Below the pieces are notes generated by a model. The model saw only the letters and a program-made list of their open reading frames with translations. It ran no database searches and was not told the DNA's origin. From contig JBBIMA010000008.1 in assembly GCA_037444625.1 (NCBI GenBank), positions 1 through 64,000 on the forward strand: 64,000 nt of DNA, read 5' to 3'. Source of the stretch: DTHT01 sp037444625 (GTDB lineage: Bacteria; Acidobacteriota; Terriglobia; Bryobacterales; Bryobacteraceae). Of this stretch, positions 17,592-26,384 are shown piece after piece; the first letter of the stretch is position 1, and every line of letters begins with the position of its first letter. A program made the translations under genes and the position numbers.

Positions 17592-19595
17592 TCAGACCTC
17601 GACCGCTACGATGGCGTGCAGTTCGAGGCGCGGTATCTCCGCGCTCCAGACGCCGTTGCTCCACTCGCCGGCAAGCGCGCGACCCCCGGGCTCGAGCCGC
17701 GCCCCCCGCGGCGGCCCAGGCAGACGCAAGCTCAGCCGCAGAGGCCCTACCGGGGGAACGAAGTCCACCCCTGCGTAATCGCTCGCCACCTGCATGTTGG
17801 TGGCGTTGAGCAAGTGCACCAGCAGCAAGCCCGGCTTGCGGCGCAACACCAGCTCGATGGTGGGCGGCCCTTCCAGAGAGACCATCGGAACAAACAGCCG
17901 CCGCACCAGCCGGCGCACCACCTCACGCACGGCGGGCGCATGGGTCTGGGCGAAGACCGCGCCCAGCGGGCCGTAAAAGCCCAGGATCCGGCCCGCCCCC
18001 AAGTCCCGCAGTGTGGCTGCGCAGCGGCCGTCGCGCGTCCCGTCGTAAGTGGGATAGCGGGTTTCGATCGGTTCGGCGCCGGCCGGCTCGACCTCCTGCC
18101 AGAGGCCGCGCAAATTCCCGAACACCTCCTCGCCCGGGATGTAGGCAGGCTGGTCGGCCGGCCGCCCGGCCAACTTGACCCCCAGCGCGTCAGCGAACAG
18201 GGCGGCGTTCTCGGCGCCCGCCACCAGCAGCCTGCCGCCCCGGCGGGCGTAATCCAGCAGCAGATCCCGCGCGGCCCGGCCCAACTCCGGCCAGTCCGGG
18301 ACGACGATCAGGGGGTACTGGGCGGCGATCTCGCCCAGCTTCCATTCCGGGATGACGTCCACCGAGTACTGGTTCTCGATCAGGGCGTCCAGCAGGCCGC
18401 GGGGCGGCTCGGCCGCCCGGCCCCATCCGCCGAACAGCTTCTTGCCCGTAGCGTAAAGGCTGGTGGTGGAAAACAGCAACCCGATCTGGGGAACGGTCTG
18501 CGAGTTGTGCGAAAGCCTCTGCCGGGCCCGGCAGAAGCGGGCCACCCGGGCCATCACCTCGATATGGCGGTCGTCTATCCAACCGGCCCGGGTCGGCTGG
18601 TAGTAGATTTGAAAACCGCCGCCCTGCGCCAGGACCACGGCCGCTTCCTGGCAGATCTGGAGGGCCGGCTTGTGAACGTAGCCGAGGCGGTCGCGGCCGG
18701 CGGCTTGAAAGCCCCAGGCCATCAGATCCCAGGGCTTGCCGGTTTGCGAGATGTAGCGCGCCTCCAGCCGGGCCGAAGAGATGGCAGCGTTGCCCGCGTA
18801 ATCGCCCGAGATGAAATCCACCCCCAGTTCCGGGCGCTCCGGAGCGAGGGTGGAATACAGCCAGTTGCTGGCGATTTGAAAGCCCGGGCGGAAGGCGTGC
18901 AGGGCCTCCACGTAACGCCGCACATAGCGCCGGAATTGTTCCCGGTTCAGCTCCAGGAACTCCGCCCAGCCGCGATCTTGCGGCCCTTGCGGCAGCCGGC
19001 GGAGGCCGGTCGCCCGGCGGAAGGCGCGGGCGGCCGCTTTGCCGTAATCCGGGTAGGTGGCCCAACAGTCCCCGTCCACCCAAGCCCCGTCCAGGTCGTA
19101 CTTCTGGATGGCCTCCTTGAGTTGGGGGATCATCCGGGCGTCCACGTAGGGGCCGAAGGTCGAGGTCTGCCGGTCGTCCGGCTTGCCGTCCGGCCGGCGC
19201 CGCGCCCACTCCGGATGCTCGCGCACGGCCAGAGAATCCCAAACACCCGAGAAGTGGACGTAGAGCGCCACGCCGCGGCGCGCGGTGACTTTGCGCCACA
19301 GCGCCAGGGAATCCTGGACGATAGGCGCCGAGCGGCTCACTTGGGAGGGATAACCCAAAAAGCCGACGTGTCCCTTGCAGTCGTACTGAACGTAATCCGG
19401 ACGAACGCGCTCCAGAAACTTCTCGATCATCGCCTCGCTCACGTCGCGGCCCAAGGCCGGATCGCGGTCGCTGGGATGAAGATCGAGATGGATGCCGAAG
19501 AAGCAGTCCTTGCGCGGCGGGCGGGCGGGCCCGGCCCCCAGACCTGGCGCAGCGGCGGCGGCCGCGGCGAGAAATTGGCGGCGAGTGAGTGGCAT
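17592..19595 (-). CDS. Tat-exported putative glycoside hydrolase (TIM barrel plus Rossmann-like domain)
   Basis: About 667 residues. The start at ATG 19595 gives MPLTRRQFLAAAAAAAPGL, a twin-Arg signal; further in-frame codons upstream belong to another gene's shadow. The first 400 residues look like a retaining-hydrolase barrel: FFGIHLDLHPSDRD, DYVQYDCKGHVGFLGYPSQ, VALYVHFSGVWDS, DGAWVDGDCWATYPDYG, VDFISGDYAG. Residues about 420-560 carry a GATase-like block (LIVVPDWPELGRAARDLLLDYARRGGRLLVAG), as in beta-galactosidase-type multidomain hydrolases. The C terminus is a beta sandwich. Substrate unknown, and an alpha-L-fucosidase-like fold is possible. Confidence 0.6.
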   Translation of the reverse strand: MPLTRRQFLAAAAAAAPGLGAGPARPPRKDCFFGIHLDLHPSDRDPALGRDVSEAMIEKFLERVRPDYVQYDCKGHVGFLGYPSQVSRSAPIVQDSLALWRKVTARRGVALYVHFSGVWDSLAVREHPEWARRRPDGKPDDRQTSTFGPYVDARMIPQLKEAIQKYDLDGAWVDGDCWATYPDYGKAAARAFRRATGLRRLPQGPQDRGWAEFLELNREQFRRYVRRYVEALHAFRPGFQIASNWLYSTLAPERPELGVDFISGDYAGNAAISSARLEARYISQTGKPWDLMAWGFQAAGRDRLGYVHKPALQICQEAAVVLAQGGGFQIYYQPTRAGWIDDRHIEVMARVARFCRARQRLSHNSQTVPQIGLLFSTTSLYATGKKLFGGWGRAAEPPRGLLDALIENQYSVDVIPEWKLGEIAAQYPLIVVPDWPELGRAARDLLLDYARRGGRLLVAGAENAALFADALGVKLAGRPADQPAYIPGEEVFGNLRGLWQEVEPAGAEPIETRYPTYDGTRDGRCAATLRDLGAGRILGFYGPLGAVFAQTHAPAVREVVRRLVRRLFVPMVSLEGPPTIELVLRRKPGLLLVHLLNATNMQVASDYAGVDFVPPVGPLRLSLRLPGPPRGARLEPGGRALAGEWSNGVWSAEIPRLELHAIVAVEV

Positions 19596-19648
19596 CGGGC
19601 GGATTGTACAACAGGCCGCCGCTGCGCCGGCTCGGCCGGCGGAAGACC

Positions 19649-20605
19649 TCAGGCGCCCACGATCGCCTCGATAGTGGCGGGCGCGTTGCCTTCGAAGCGG
19701 TTGTTGACGAACAAGAAGGCGGCGCGGCGGTCGCGCCGGGCACACTCGATCAGGCTGCGCAGCGCTTCGCGCCCGCGCGGGTTGGGATCCTTCACCTCCC
19801 GATAGGGCGCGAACAGCTTGACCGCCTGTTCGTAGCTGCGGCCTCGAGCCAGCAGCGCGCGGCAGACCGTGAACTCCGCGGTGAAGGCCTGAGGAAAACG
19901 CAGTTGCGCGGCCAACTCCGGCATGCGCGTCCAGGCGTTGAAGACGTGCGCCGCCCCGTGCCGCCGCAGGCACTCGAAGTACGCCGGACCCAAATACTCC
20001 GGGTTGCGTATCTCGACCGAATAACGGAAGCCGCCGGGCAGGGCGCCCAGGAAGCGGTCCAAGTCGCCGAGAAACTCTTCGACTCCCGAGTAACTCTGGC
20101 GCGAGAAGGCGCCGAATTCGAAGATCAGCACCGCCACACGGCGGCGATAGGGCTCCAGGGGCCGCAAGAACGCCTGCTCGAACAACTCCACATTCAAGAA
20201 CGACGGGTTGGCCTGCCCGCCCTGCGCGCCGTAGCGGGCGTGCGACGGCCAGACCTTCACCGTGATCTGCTCGGGGACCTTCAAGCCGAAAGTCAGGCTG
20301 TCCGGCGCGGAGGCGAACAGCCGCCGCCAGTAAGCCTCGGAGGGGAACTGATAAAAGGAGAAATCCCCGCCTACCACCGGAAAGGTCTCCGCGTACTCGG
20401 CCAGGCACTCGGCCTGGAAGCGCTTCTGCGAGAAGACGCCGCGCGTCAGATAGCGCTCCGGCGTGTAGATCTGCCCCAGCCAGCCTTCGTATTTCCAGGA
20501 GCTGGTGCCGATGAAGACGCCTTCGGCCGCCAGACGGCGCAAGGCTTCCGCCAGGCGCCGGCGATCAAAGAGCGGCGGCTGGTCGAACAACGTGGGAGCG
20601 GACAT
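19649..20605 (-). CDS. DUF72 domain protein
   Basis: About 318 residues from ATG 20605. DUF72 hallmarks are present: GVFIGTSSWKYEGWLGQIYTPE, VGGDFSFYQFPSEAYW, SLTFGLKVPEQITVKVWP, YSVEIRNPEYLGPAYFECLRRHGAAHVFN, and the C-terminal FLFVNNRFEGNAPATI. These cytoplasmic TIM-barrel proteins are widespread and their biochemical role is not settled. It is divergent from the DinB-like gene. A TATAAT on the minus strand at 20655-20650 may drive it. Confidence 0.85.
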   Translation of the reverse strand: MSAPTLFDQPPLFDRRRLAEALRRLAAEGVFIGTSSWKYEGWLGQIYTPERYLTRGVFSQKRFQAECLAEYAETFPVVGGDFSFYQFPSEAYWRRLFASAPDSLTFGLKVPEQITVKVWPSHARYGAQGGQANPSFLNVELFEQAFLRPLEPYRRRVAVLIFEFGAFSRQSYSGVEEFLGDLDRFLGALPGGFRYSVEIRNPEYLGPAYFECLRRHGAAHVFNAWTRMPELAAQLRFPQAFTAEFTVCRALLARGRSYEQAVKLFAPYREVKDPNPRGREALRSLIECARRDRRAAFLFVNNRFEGNAPATIEAIVGA

Positions 20606-20626
20606 GCCGGCGGCGCCGCAGGCCGG

Positions 20627-20654
20627 TTGGCGCTGCGGCGGCAAGCCCTATTAT
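20627..20654 (+). promoter_or_regulatory. Probable leaderless promoter of the DinB-like gene
   Basis: TTGGCG (20627-20632), a 16-base spacer and TATTAT (20649-20654) lie six bases before GTG 20661. The same AT-rich patch reads TATAAT on the minus strand, so it may serve both divergent genes. Confidence 0.45.
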
Positions 20655-20660
20655 AGAAGG

Positions 20661-21152
20661 GTGGACCTCACGCTGGCCGAGTTATTGGAGCGCTACCGCC
20701 GGGGTCCCGAGCTGATCGCCGCCGTGACGACCGGGGCGGCCGGCGCGGAACTGGATTTCACGCCCGCGCCCGGCCGCTGGAGCGTCCGGCAGATTGTGGC
20801 CCATCTGGCCGACTCGGAAATCGTGGGAGCGGACCGGCTGCGGCGCCTCATCGCCGAGGAGAACCCCACCCTTACGGCCTACGACCAGGAGGCCTGGGCG
20901 CGCAACTTGAGTTACCACCGGCGGCGCGTTTCCGAAGCGCTGGAATCCTTCCGCCGCCTGCGCGCCGAGAATTGCCAGTTGCTGGCCGGCCTGCCCGAGG
21001 AGGCTTTCCTGCGCTCGGGAACTCATACCGAGCGGGGACGTATCAATTTGCGTGAGCTGGTCGAGAACGACGTCGAGCACGTGGAGAAGCACGCCCGCCA
21101 GATTCAGGCCCTGCGCGAAGCTTGGCGGCAGCGCCGGGCTGATTCCGCTTGA
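20661..21152 (+). CDS. DinB-family metal-dependent four-helix protein
   Basis: 163 residues from GTG 20661. DinB features are LLERYRRGPELIAAVTTG, RWSVRQIVAHLADSEIVGADRLRRLI, and the C-terminal ENDVEHVEKHARQIQALREAW. The His residues in HLADSE and HVEKH make up the usual metal-binding set. Members act as bacillithiol- or other thiol-dependent transferases in some phyla, but no substrate can be given here. The ABC exporter pair follows after ten bases in the same direction. Confidence 0.8.
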   Translation: MDLTLAELLERYRRGPELIAAVTTGAAGAELDFTPAPGRWSVRQIVAHLADSEIVGADRLRRLIAEENPTLTAYDQEAWARNLSYHRRRVSEALESFRRLRAENCQLLAGLPEEAFLRSGTHTERGRINLRELVENDVEHVEKHARQIQALREAWRQRRADSA

Positions 21153-21162
21153 CTTCTGAGCC

Positions 21163-22110
21163 ATGTCCCAACCGGTTATTCGCACCGAAGCACTGACGCG
21201 CGATTTCGGATCCCTGCGCGCCGTAGACAGTCTCTCCATCGAGGTCCGCCCGGGCACGATCTTCGGCTTTCTGGGGCCCAACGGTTCGGGCAAGACCACC
21301 ACCATCCGCATGCTGCTCGGCCTGCTGGAACCCAGCGCCGGGCGGGCCGAGGTGCTGGGCTGCGACACGCGAACCCACTCCGATGAGATCCGCCTGCGGT
21401 CCGGCGCCCTGCTGGAACACCACGGCCTGTACGAGCGCTTCAGCGCTTGGGACAATCTGGAGTTCTACGGCCGCATCTGGCGCCTCCCCCGGCGGAGCCG
21501 GCGCGAGCGCATCGAGGAGCTGCTCAGAAGGCTGGGCCTTTGGGAGCGGCGCCGGGAGAGCGTCGGCCGCTGGAGCCGCGGCATGAAGCAGAAGCTGGCG
21601 GTGGCGCGAGCCCTGCTGCACCGGCCCGCGGTCTTGTTCCTGGACGAGCCGACGGCGGGGCTGGATCCGGTGGCGGCCGCCGCCCTGCGCGAGGATCTGG
21701 CCGCTCTGGCCCGCCAGGAGGGCGTCACCGTCTTCCTCACGACGCACAACCTGGCGGAGGCGGAAAAGCTCTGCCAGGCGGTGGCGGTGATCTCCGCCGG
21801 GCGACTGCTGGCGGTGGGCCATCCTGACGAACTGCGGGCCCGCGCCGGCCTGCGGGCGGAAATCTCCGGGCGCAACATCCGGCCGAGCGTGCTGGAGGCG
21901 TTGAGCGCGCGAGCCGAAGTTTCCGCCGCCCAGATCCGCGACGGGCGCCTGTCCCTGGAGCTGCGTCCGGGGGCCGAACTGGCGCCCCTGGTCTCCCTGC
22001 TGGTCGCCGCCGGCGCCGAGATCGAAGAGGTGCGCCGGGCGAGCCTCGAGGATGTCTTCCTGACCTTGATCGAGGAGGAGCAGCGGTGTTCGCCGATCTC
22101 GTCACGGTGA
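21163..22110 (+). CDS. ABC transporter ATP-binding protein
   Basis: 315 residues. It has Walker A GPNGSGKTT, Q-loop region, signature WSRGMKQKLAVARALL, Walker B VLFLDEPTAGLDP and H-loop FLTTHNLAEAE. The accessory C-terminal domain (about residues 225-315) is typical of CcmA/NatA-type ABC-2 exporters. Its last 25 bases overlap the start of the permease gene, which implies translational coupling. The exported substrate is unknown. Confidence 0.88.
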   Translation: MSQPVIRTEALTRDFGSLRAVDSLSIEVRPGTIFGFLGPNGSGKTTTIRMLLGLLEPSAGRAEVLGCDTRTHSDEIRLRSGALLEHHGLYERFSAWDNLEFYGRIWRLPRRSRRERIEELLRRLGLWERRRESVGRWSRGMKQKLAVARALLHRPAVLFLDEPTAGLDPVAAAALREDLAALARQEGVTVFLTTHNLAEAEKLCQAVAVISAGRLLAVGHPDELRARAGLRAEISGRNIRPSVLEALSARAEVSAAQIRDGRLSLELRPGAELAPLVSLLVAAGAEIEEVRRASLEDVFLTLIEEEQRCSPISSR

Positions 22111-22826
22111 TCTGGAAGGAGTGGAAGGAGCTGCTGTTGTCGCGCGGGGGCCTGCGAGGGGGGCTGATTTCGGCCGTCGTCATCCCCCTGGGAATGCTGG
22201 GCGTATACCTGCCCTGGCAGAACGGGGCGGATTGGGTCTCGACGCCGCTGCTGGCCGCCGGCTGGAGCTGGCTGCCCCTGCTGATCATCCTGGGCCTGGT
22301 GGCCGATTCCTTCGCGGGCGAACGGGAGCGCAAGACTCTGGAGACGCTCCTGGCCAGCCGTCTCTCCGACCGCACCATTCTGTTCGGCAAGATGGCGGCC
22401 CTGGTCGGTTACGGCTGGGGACTGACGCTGGGCTCGCTGCTGCTGGGCACGCTCACGGTGAACCTGACCCACCGCGGGCCGCAGTGGCTCCTGCCCGGCG
22501 CCCACACGGTAGCCGTGATCGTGGTGTTCGGGCTGCTCACCTCTCTGCTGGCCGCGGCCGGGGGATTACTGGTTTCCCTGCGCGCCTCCAGCGTGCGCCA
22601 GGCCGCCCAGATCAACAGTCTGGCCTTGCTGGCGCTGATCCTGGGCGCCGTCTCGGCCGGGAAACTGATGCCGGCGCAGTGGAAGGCCAGCCTGGTCCCG
22701 GCCTTCACGGGGCCGAACCTGCTCAGGACCGAACTGGCGATCGCGGCCGCCCTGCTGGCGCTCGACGCGGCCTTGGTGGCGGCCGCCATGGCGCGCTTCC
22801 AGCGGGCGAGGCTGATTCTGGATTGA
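22086..22826 (+). CDS. ABC-2 type permease
   Basis: 246 residues starting with GTG behind GAGGAGGAGC inside the ATPase gene. About six membrane segments are seen, for example LISAVVIPLGMLGVYLPW, WLPLLIILGLVADSFAGERERKTLETLL, VAVIVVFGLLTSLLAAAGGLLVSL and INSLALLALILGAVSAG. The GERERKTLETLLASRLSD loop is characteristic of ABC-2 permeases (NatB-like). Its stop shares TGATG with prmA. The partner is the overlapping ATPase. Confidence 0.82.
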   Translation: MFADLVTVIWKEWKELLLSRGGLRGGLISAVVIPLGMLGVYLPWQNGADWVSTPLLAAGWSWLPLLIILGLVADSFAGERERKTLETLLASRLSDRTILFGKMAALVGYGWGLTLGSLLLGTLTVNLTHRGPQWLLPGAHTVAVIVVFGLLTSLLAAAGGLLVSLRASSVRQAAQINSLALLALILGAVSAGKLMPAQWKASLVPAFTGPNLLRTELAIAAALLALDAALVAAAMARFQRARLILD

Positions 22827-23641
22827 TGCTGGTCCTGGAGCTGGACTGCCCCGCGGGGCAGCGGGAGAGGCTGATCGCCGAGCTGTGGGAGCTTGGCACA
22901 GCGGGCGTGCTGGAAGGCGAGGGCGTCCTGAGCGCCTATTTTGAGGCGAGCGCGGATCGCCGCGCCTTGGAGGCGGCGCTGGCGGCCTACGCTCCCCGCA
23001 TCCGGGAGGAGCCGGAACGCGATTGGACGGCTCTAGCCCGATCCCAGTGGAAGTCTGCGCCCGTGGGCCGGCGGTTCTTTCTGGCGCCCGAGTGGTGCGA
23101 TGAGCCCACGCCGCCGGGGCGCCTGCGCCTGCGCCTCCGCCCCCGGCAGGCCTGCGGCACGGGCCTGCACGCCGCCACGCGGTTGTGCCTCGAGCTGATG
23201 GAGGAATGGGTGCGGCCGGGCGCCACCCTGCTGGATGTAGGGACCGGTTCAGGCCTGCTGGCGGAGGCCGCGGTCTTGCTGGGCGCGGGCCGCGTGCTGG
23301 CCTGCGACATCCAAGCAGAGGCGGTGGCGGAGGCGCGCGAGCGATTCCGGGAGGAGAGGATCGAGGTCGCGCTGTTCCAAGGTTCCCTGCGCGGGCTGCG
23401 TCCGGCGGTGGCCGACCTGGCGGTCGTTAACATCAGCGCCGAGGCTGCAATCCAGCTCGCCGGCGAGCTGGCGCGCGTGCTGAAGCACGGCGGGGAAGCG
23501 ATCGTCTCGGGTTTCCGGCGCCGCGCAGTCGGCCGTGTGGCACAGGCGATGGAGGCCGCCCGCTTCCGGATCCGCGAGCACGGCGAGCGGGAAGGCTGGA
23601 GCGCGCTGGTCTGCTACACTCCCTCGTATGCGCAGGCGTAG
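22826..23641 (+). CDS. prmA: Ribosomal protein L11 methyltransferase
   Basis: 271 residues, slightly shorter than usual. It trimethylates ribosomal protein L11 using S-adenosylmethionine. The class I methyltransferase motif LLDVGTGSGLLAEAAVLLGA, the PrmA-specific RPRQACGTGLHAATRLCLELME and the late motif LAVVNISAEAAIQLAGEL are all present. The N-terminal 100 residues form the substrate-recognition domain. ATG overlaps the permease stop as TGATG. Its last 14 bases overlap the start of the next, unrelated gene. Confidence 0.88.
   Translation: MLVLELDCPAGQRERLIAELWELGTAGVLEGEGVLSAYFEASADRRALEAALAAYAPRIREEPERDWTALARSQWKSAPVGRRFFLAPEWCDEPTPPGRLRLRLRPRQACGTGLHAATRLCLELMEEWVRPGATLLDVGTGSGLLAEAAVLLGAGRVLACDIQAEAVAEARERFREERIEVALFQGSLRGLRPAVADLAVVNISAEAAIQLAGELARVLKHGGEAIVSGFRRRAVGRVAQAMEAARFRIREHGEREGWSALVCYTPSYAQA
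23615..23620 (+). promoter_or_regulatory. -10 box of a probable leaderless promoter inside prmA
   Basis: TACACT lies within the prmA 3' end, exactly seven bases before ATG 23628. No Shine-Dalgarno sequence is present. Confidence 0.4.
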
Positions 23642-24908
23642 CTTCCTCGCCGCCCTGGCGGGCGCCCCGGCGCTGACTTCGCTGCCGTCCCTCTGTCAGA
23701 CGCGCCCAAACGGCCGCCTGAAGATCCGGGACCTGGAAATCCTGAGACTGGAGGGGGAGCGGGAGGCCCTGGTCGGCCCCAACCGGCAGTACCAGGCCAA
23801 TCCGCTGCACATTTACCAGGAGCACCGGCCACCCGTGTATCAGGACCCTCCCCAGGCGGAACGCAAGAAGACGCCGGTGAGCGCTCTCTACCTGCGGGTT
23901 CTGACCGATCAGGGCCTGGAGGGCCTCTACGGGCCGATAGACCGCGAGGCGGCCATCGTCATCGCCCAGCAGCTCCGCGGCTTCCTGGCGGGCAAGGACC
24001 CGCTGGCCGGCGAGACGCTCTGGGATCAGATGTACCGCTCCAACCGCCATGCGCGGCACGGGCACTTCATGATGGCCGTCAGCGCCGTGGACAACGCGTT
24101 GTGGGACCTGCGCGGGCGCTACTTCCAGGCGCCGGTCTACAGGCTGCTGGGCGGGCCGACGCGCCCGGAGGTCGAGGCCTACGCAAGCTGCCTGGGTTTC
24201 TCGCTCGAACCGGCGCGGGTGCGGGAGCGCGCGCTGGAGTTCAAGCGCCGGGGGTTCCGCTACCAGAAGTGGTTCCTGGCCTACGGACCGGGCAGCGGCC
24301 CCGAGGGCATGGCGCGCAACGTCGAGCTGGTCCGCCTCCTGCGCGAGGCCCTGGGCGAGGAGGCCGAGCTGATGTTCGATGCCTTCATGGGCTGGGACCT
24401 GAATTACGCGCTGGCTTGGGCGCGGCAGGTCGAGTCCTGGCGGCCGCATTGGATCGAGGAGTGCTTCCCGACCGAGCAGATCCAAAGTTTCGTCGAGCTC
24501 CGCCGCCGCGCCCGCATCCCGGTCGCCTCCGGCGAGCACATCTACGGGCGCTGGGAGGCCCACCGCTACTTGAGCGCGGGGGCGCTGGACGTGCTCCAGT
24601 GCGATCCGGAATGGTGCGGCGGGGTGAGCGAGCTGGCCAAGATCTGCGCCGTGGCCTCCCTGTACGACGTGCGCGTGATCCCGCACGGCCACGCCTTGCA
24701 CGCCGCCCTGCACGTGGTGGCGGCGCAATCCCCGATGACTTGCCCGCTGGTTGAGTACCTTTGGCTGAAGATGCAGTCCTGGCACCACTTCCAGAAGGAC
24801 CCGCCCGCGCCCGTCGCGGGCCGCATCCCCCTGCCCGAGCGGCCCGGTTTCGGCATCGAACTGGACCCAGCCAGGATTCTCAAACAGAGCCGGCCGGCTT
24901 GGAGCTGA
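23628..24908 (+). CDS. Tat-exported enolase-superfamily dehydratase, L-rhamnonate dehydratase-like
   Basis: 426 residues with a twin-Arg-like signal MRRRSFLAALAGAPALTS. The mandelate racemase/muconate lactonizing fold is shown by the capping domain and barrel: K214 in YQKWF, metal ligands D251 (LMFDAF), E277 (WIEECFP) and E303 in SGEHIYGRWE, and His353 in IPHGHAL. The combination EECFPTEQ, GEHxxxRWxxxxYL and CDPEWCGGVSELAKI matches acid-sugar dehydratases such as rhamnonate dehydratase better than racemases. Export of such an enzyme is unusual, since characterised members are cytoplasmic. Substrate not certain. Confidence 0.7.
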   Translation: MRRRSFLAALAGAPALTSLPSLCQTRPNGRLKIRDLEILRLEGEREALVGPNRQYQANPLHIYQEHRPPVYQDPPQAERKKTPVSALYLRVLTDQGLEGLYGPIDREAAIVIAQQLRGFLAGKDPLAGETLWDQMYRSNRHARHGHFMMAVSAVDNALWDLRGRYFQAPVYRLLGGPTRPEVEAYASCLGFSLEPARVRERALEFKRRGFRYQKWFLAYGPGSGPEGMARNVELVRLLREALGEEAELMFDAFMGWDLNYALAWARQVESWRPHWIEECFPTEQIQSFVELRRRARIPVASGEHIYGRWEAHRYLSAGALDVLQCDPEWCGGVSELAKICAVASLYDVRVIPHGHALHAALHVVAAQSPMTCPLVEYLWLKMQSWHHFQKDPPAPVAGRIPLPERPGFGIELDPARILKQSRPAWS

Positions 24909-24911
24909 GAC

Positions 24912-26384
24912 TTACTCGAAGATCTGCCCCACCGGAACGACGCGGACGTTCTCCGGCTTCAGATCCAGCTTGAAACGCTCGACGATCTTGTCTTCCTCCA
25001 GCACCTCGGGCGGCCGCGGAGCATTGTAACTTATGGGGGAGGGTTCGCCGGCCAGCAGCCGCCGCCGCAACTCCCCGCAGTCCTTGGCCACGGCCACGAT
25101 GTAGAGGTCGGCGGCGCGCAGGTGCTTGCGGATTGCCTCGTTGACCTGCTCCCGGGTGAGTCTGGCCAGAGCGCCTTTCACGTAGGAGTTGTAGTCCGGG
25201 ATGCCGTAGTACAGGCTGTCCATGGCGTAGCCCAGCTCGGCGCTCTTGGTCCGGGTGAGCAGATTGACGTATTTGGTCAGGAACAGCCGCGTGCGTTCGA
25301 ACTCCTCCTGGGTCAGACCCAGGCGGACCAGCCGGTCCAGCTCGTACAACGCCAGCCGGAGCGAAAAGTGCGCCTTGTCGGGCTCCACCGGCCGGATCCA
25401 GATTTGGAAGATCTGCCGGCGGCGGCCCAGATTGGGATCGGGTTCGAACTGGAACATGCCGCGAGGAAAGTACTCGATGTAGGCGTAGTCGCCGTAGTTC
25501 AGCCCGCGCAATTGCCGCATGCGTTCGTAGAGCCGCCCGCCGCTCATGCGGTGCTGGCCGAAGTAGGACTGCGCCACCAGCAGCGCCGGGTAGTCCGGGT
25601 GGCCGCGGCGCACCGGAATGGGAAAGCCGATCGAGAAGGCTACCGAGCGGGTTTCCTTCTCGATCAAGGTGACGCGCAGGCCGCCGGGCCGCGACGGCTC
25701 AGGCAACTTGAGCGACTCGGACCGGCCCGCCGGCAGCCGCGCGAAATCCCGGCGCACGCGCTCCGGGAAACCCTCGGGATAGCCGCCCGCCAGCCCGATC
25801 ACCAGGTTGGCCTGCGTGAACCGCCGCGCGTAAAAGTCGCGCAGGTCCTCCAGCGTGAGTTTCTCCAAGGCCGAGACCTTGCCCAGATTGTGATGGCCGT
25901 AAGGATGACCGGCGTAAATCTCGTTGTAGAGGACTTCCTTGGCCAGCTCTTCGTCGTTGTTGCCCCGCAGCGAGACGCGCAGGAAGTTGACGGCGTCGTC
26001 GCGCAGCCGGGTGAGATCCTCCGGGCGCCAGCCCGGCTCGAGCAGCATGGCGCGGAAGATCCGGTAGAACTCCTCCAGGTTGTCGCGGTGGGTGGTGGCC
26101 GCGAAGCTGGTCATTTCCTTGTCCACCTGGGCGGAGATCGAGACCGCCATGGGAAACAAAGCTTCCAGAATCTCCTGGTAGCTCAGCCGGCGCGTGCCGC
26201 CTTGGGCCAGCATCGCGGCCGTCAGAGCGGCCAGACCCTCCTTGCCCGCCGGGTCGGAGGCCGCACCCGTGAGAAAGACCAGGCGAAAGCTGACCAGGGG
26301 CGAGGACCCGGGCAGCGTGACCAGACGGGGCAGGGCTTCCAGCCCGGTCGCCAAAAGCAGCAGCATGGGCGGCAGCATCCTCAT
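24912..26384 (-). CDS. M16 peptidase-family protein, non-catalytic partner
   Basis: 490 residues with a signal peptide (MLLLLATGLEALP). Two M16 halves are visible, but the zinc motif HxxEH is missing: the expected place reads DPAGKEGLAALTAAML. The C-terminal half keeps the substrate-binding Arg-Tyr block RLYERMRQLRGLNYGDYAYIEYFPRG. This is the pattern of the beta-type, non-catalytic subunit in bacterial M16B pairs. Its ATG overlaps the stop of the catalytic partner as ATGA, so the two are made together and probably form a periplasmic heterodimer. Confidence 0.85.
   Translation of the reverse strand: MRMLPPMLLLLATGLEALPRLVTLPGSSPLVSFRLVFLTGAASDPAGKEGLAALTAAMLAQGGTRRLSYQEILEALFPMAVSISAQVDKEMTSFAATTHRDNLEEFYRIFRAMLLEPGWRPEDLTRLRDDAVNFLRVSLRGNNDEELAKEVLYNEIYAGHPYGHHNLGKVSALEKLTLEDLRDFYARRFTQANLVIGLAGGYPEGFPERVRRDFARLPAGRSESLKLPEPSRPGGLRVTLIEKETRSVAFSIGFPIPVRRGHPDYPALLVAQSYFGQHRMSGGRLYERMRQLRGLNYGDYAYIEYFPRGMFQFEPDPNLGRRRQIFQIWIRPVEPDKAHFSLRLALYELDRLVRLGLTQEEFERTRLFLTKYVNLLTRTKSAELGYAMDSLYYGIPDYNSYVKGALARLTREQVNEAIRKHLRAADLYIVAVAKDCGELRRRLLAGEPSPISYNAPRPPEVLEEDKIVERFKLDLKPENVRVVPVGQIFE

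Noticed and set aside
17616..19805. A 729-codon plus-strand frame opposite the Tat-exported hydrolase-like gene
   Set aside because: Gln/Arg/Pro-rich shadow; the minus-strand protein has a signal and barrel motifs.
19596..20408. N-terminal extension of the Tat-exported hydrolase-like protein to 20408
   Set aside because: The extension runs through the DUF72 gene on the same strand in another frame and would bury a clear twin-Arg signal peptide inside the protein.
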